DNA of 8,557 nt from Hyphomicrobiales bacterium (GTDB lineage Bacteria > Pseudomonadota > Alphaproteobacteria > Rhizobiales > Beijerinckiaceae). The notes under the pieces are model-generated. The model made no database searches. It was not told where the DNA came from and saw only the letters and a program-made list of their open reading frames with translations. The translations under genes and the position numbers were made by a program. Shown one piece after another: positions 7,601 through 8,557 of the stretch. Position 1 is the first letter of the stretch. The number at the start of each line of letters is the position of its first letter. The stretch lies in the NCBI GenBank assembly GCA_027489835.1, contig JAIXZF010000448.1, positions 1 through 8,557 on the forward strand, written 5' to 3'.

Positions 7601-8557
7601 ATGGACCAGCGCGTCGACCTGCCGGCCGAAGCCGAGCCTGACCTCTCGCCCTACCGGGTGTTCTCGCGCGACGAGTGGGCGCATCTGCGTGCCGATACGC
7701 CGCTGACGCTGACCGTGCAGGACATCGAGAAGCTACAATCGATCAACGATCCCATCTCGCTGGACGAAGTGGTGTCGATCTACCTGCCGCTGTCGCGCCT
7801 GCTGTCGGTCTATGTCGCGGCCGCGCAGGGGCTGTTCAAGGCGACGCAGCGCTTCCTGCAGGCCGAGGACGAGGTGAAGGTGCCCTACGTCATCGGCCTC
7901 GCCGGCTCGGTCGCGGCGGGCAAGTCCACCACGGCCCGCGTGCTGACGGCGCTGCTCTCGCGCTGGCCGAACACGCCGAAGGTCAAGCTGATCACCACGG
8001 ACGGGTTCCTGCTGCCCAATGCCGAGCTCGGCGCGCGCGGGCTGATGGAGCGCAAGGGCTTCCCCGAGAGCTATGACGGCGCCCGGCTCCTGCGCTTTCT
8101 CAGCCAGGTCAAGGCGGGCCAGCCGCTCGTCGAGGCTCCGGTCTACTCGCATCTCGTCTACGACGTGGTGCCGGGCGAACGGATCACCGTGGAGCGGCCA
8201 GACATCCTGATCGTGGAAGGGCTCAACGTGCTCCAGCCGGCGCGGCTGCCGCGCGACGGCTCGACGGTGCCGTTCGTCTCCGACTTCTTCGACGTCTCGA
8301 TCTATCTCGACGCCGACGAGGAGGATCTGAGGCGCTGGTACATCAACCGCTTCCTGAAGCTGCGCGAGACGGCCTTCCGCGATCCGCGCTCGTTCTTCCG
8401 CAAATACGCGGATCTGTCCGAGCCCGAGGCGCTGAAGGTCGCCGAGGGGCTGTGGGACGGCATCAACCTGCCGAACCTGCGCGAAAACATCCTTCCGACG
8501 CGCCAGCGCGCCAGCCTGATCCTGACCAAGGGCGCGAGCCACCGCATCCAGACCGTG
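7601..8557 (+). CDS. coaA: Type I pantothenate kinase CoaA (3' end cut by window)
   Basis: The window holds 319 codons with no stop; related proteins end a few residues later, so only a short C-terminal piece is missing. CoaA phosphorylates pantothenate with ATP, the committed step of coenzyme A synthesis, and belongs to the P-loop kinase family. The Walker A motif is GSVAAGKS (102-109); TTDGFLLPN (132-140) carries Asp134, matching the catalytic Asp127 of E. coli; RKGFPESYD (151-159), YSHLVYD (182-188) and PDILIVEGLNVLQ (200-212) follow. RRWYINRFLKLRETAF (244-259) and NLPNLRENILPTRQRA (289-304) are also conserved. ATG 7601 gives MDQRVDLPAE; no alternative start lies just upstream, and the ribosome binding site is weak (CGAGA). 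The protein is about the usual size of 310-325 residues. Confidence 0.97.
   Translation, partial: MDQRVDLPAEAEPDLSPYRVFSRDEWAHLRADTPLTLTVQDIEKLQSINDPISLDEVVSIYLPLSRLLSVYVAAAQGLFKATQRFLQAEDEVKVPYVIGLAGSVAAGKSTTARVLTALLSRWPNTPKVKLITTDGFLLPNAELGARGLMERKGFPESYDGARLLRFLSQVKAGQPLVEAPVYSHLVYDVVPGERITVERPDILIVEGLNVLQPARLPRDGSTVPFVSDFFDVSIYLDADEEDLRRWYINRFLKLRETAFRDPRSFFRKYADLSEPEALKVAEGLWDGINLPNLRENILPTRQRASLILTKGASHRIQTV

Noticed and set aside
7675..8542. Open frames overlapping coaA (plus 7675-8076; minus 7733-8542).
   Set aside because: They overlap the intact coaA frame, which carries Walker A and the other kinase motifs; the antisense frame has no recognisable domain.

Overview
The window is a high-GC chromosomal segment from an alphaproteobacterium, most likely a member of the Hyphomicrobiales (Rhizobiales). 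The reasons are protein-level likeness recalled from that order, gene order (hslV/hslU divergent from a hisB–DUF2628–hisH–hisA–hisF–hisE–coaA cluster), strong G/C third-position bias, and a paired palindromic repeat of a type common between genes in these bacteria. The genus cannot be fixed from the sequence alone.

Layout. On the minus strand, reading right to left from about 3617, are hslV (peptidase of the HslVU protease), hslU (its AAA+ unfoldase) and murJ (lipid II flippase). The joints are 4-base overlaps (ATGA and GTGA), so the three genes look like one translationally coupled unit. At the extreme left edge, eight codons fit the start of trpS on the same strand, after a 107-base gap with a weak terminator-like hairpin.

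Positions 3618-3927 form a 310-base divergent intergenic region. It holds a candidate hslV promoter and ribosome binding site, a small perfect hairpin, a paired REP-like palindrome almost exactly at its midpoint, and two dyad-like direct repeats just upstream of hisB.

On the plus strand from 3928 runs a compact histidine biosynthesis operon: hisB (dehydratase), a small DUF2628 membrane protein of unknown function, hisH and hisF (the two subunits of imidazole glycerol phosphate synthase), hisA (the isomerase between them) and hisE (phosphoribosyl-ATP pyrophosphatase). Joints are 12 and 3 bases, then ATGA, ATGA and TGATG overlaps. hisG, hisD, hisC and hisI are not here and would have to lie elsewhere. 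After 103 bases comes coaA, type I pantothenate kinase, which runs off the right edge a few codons before its expected end.

Most genes are well-known housekeeping families with intact catalytic residues. No mobile element, CRISPR array, phage gene, tRNA or rRNA was seen. The less ordinary material is the covarying palindrome pair in the divergent promoter region, the tandem dyads before hisB, the uncharacterised DUF2628 gene inside the his operon, and the tight coupling of murJ to hslVU.
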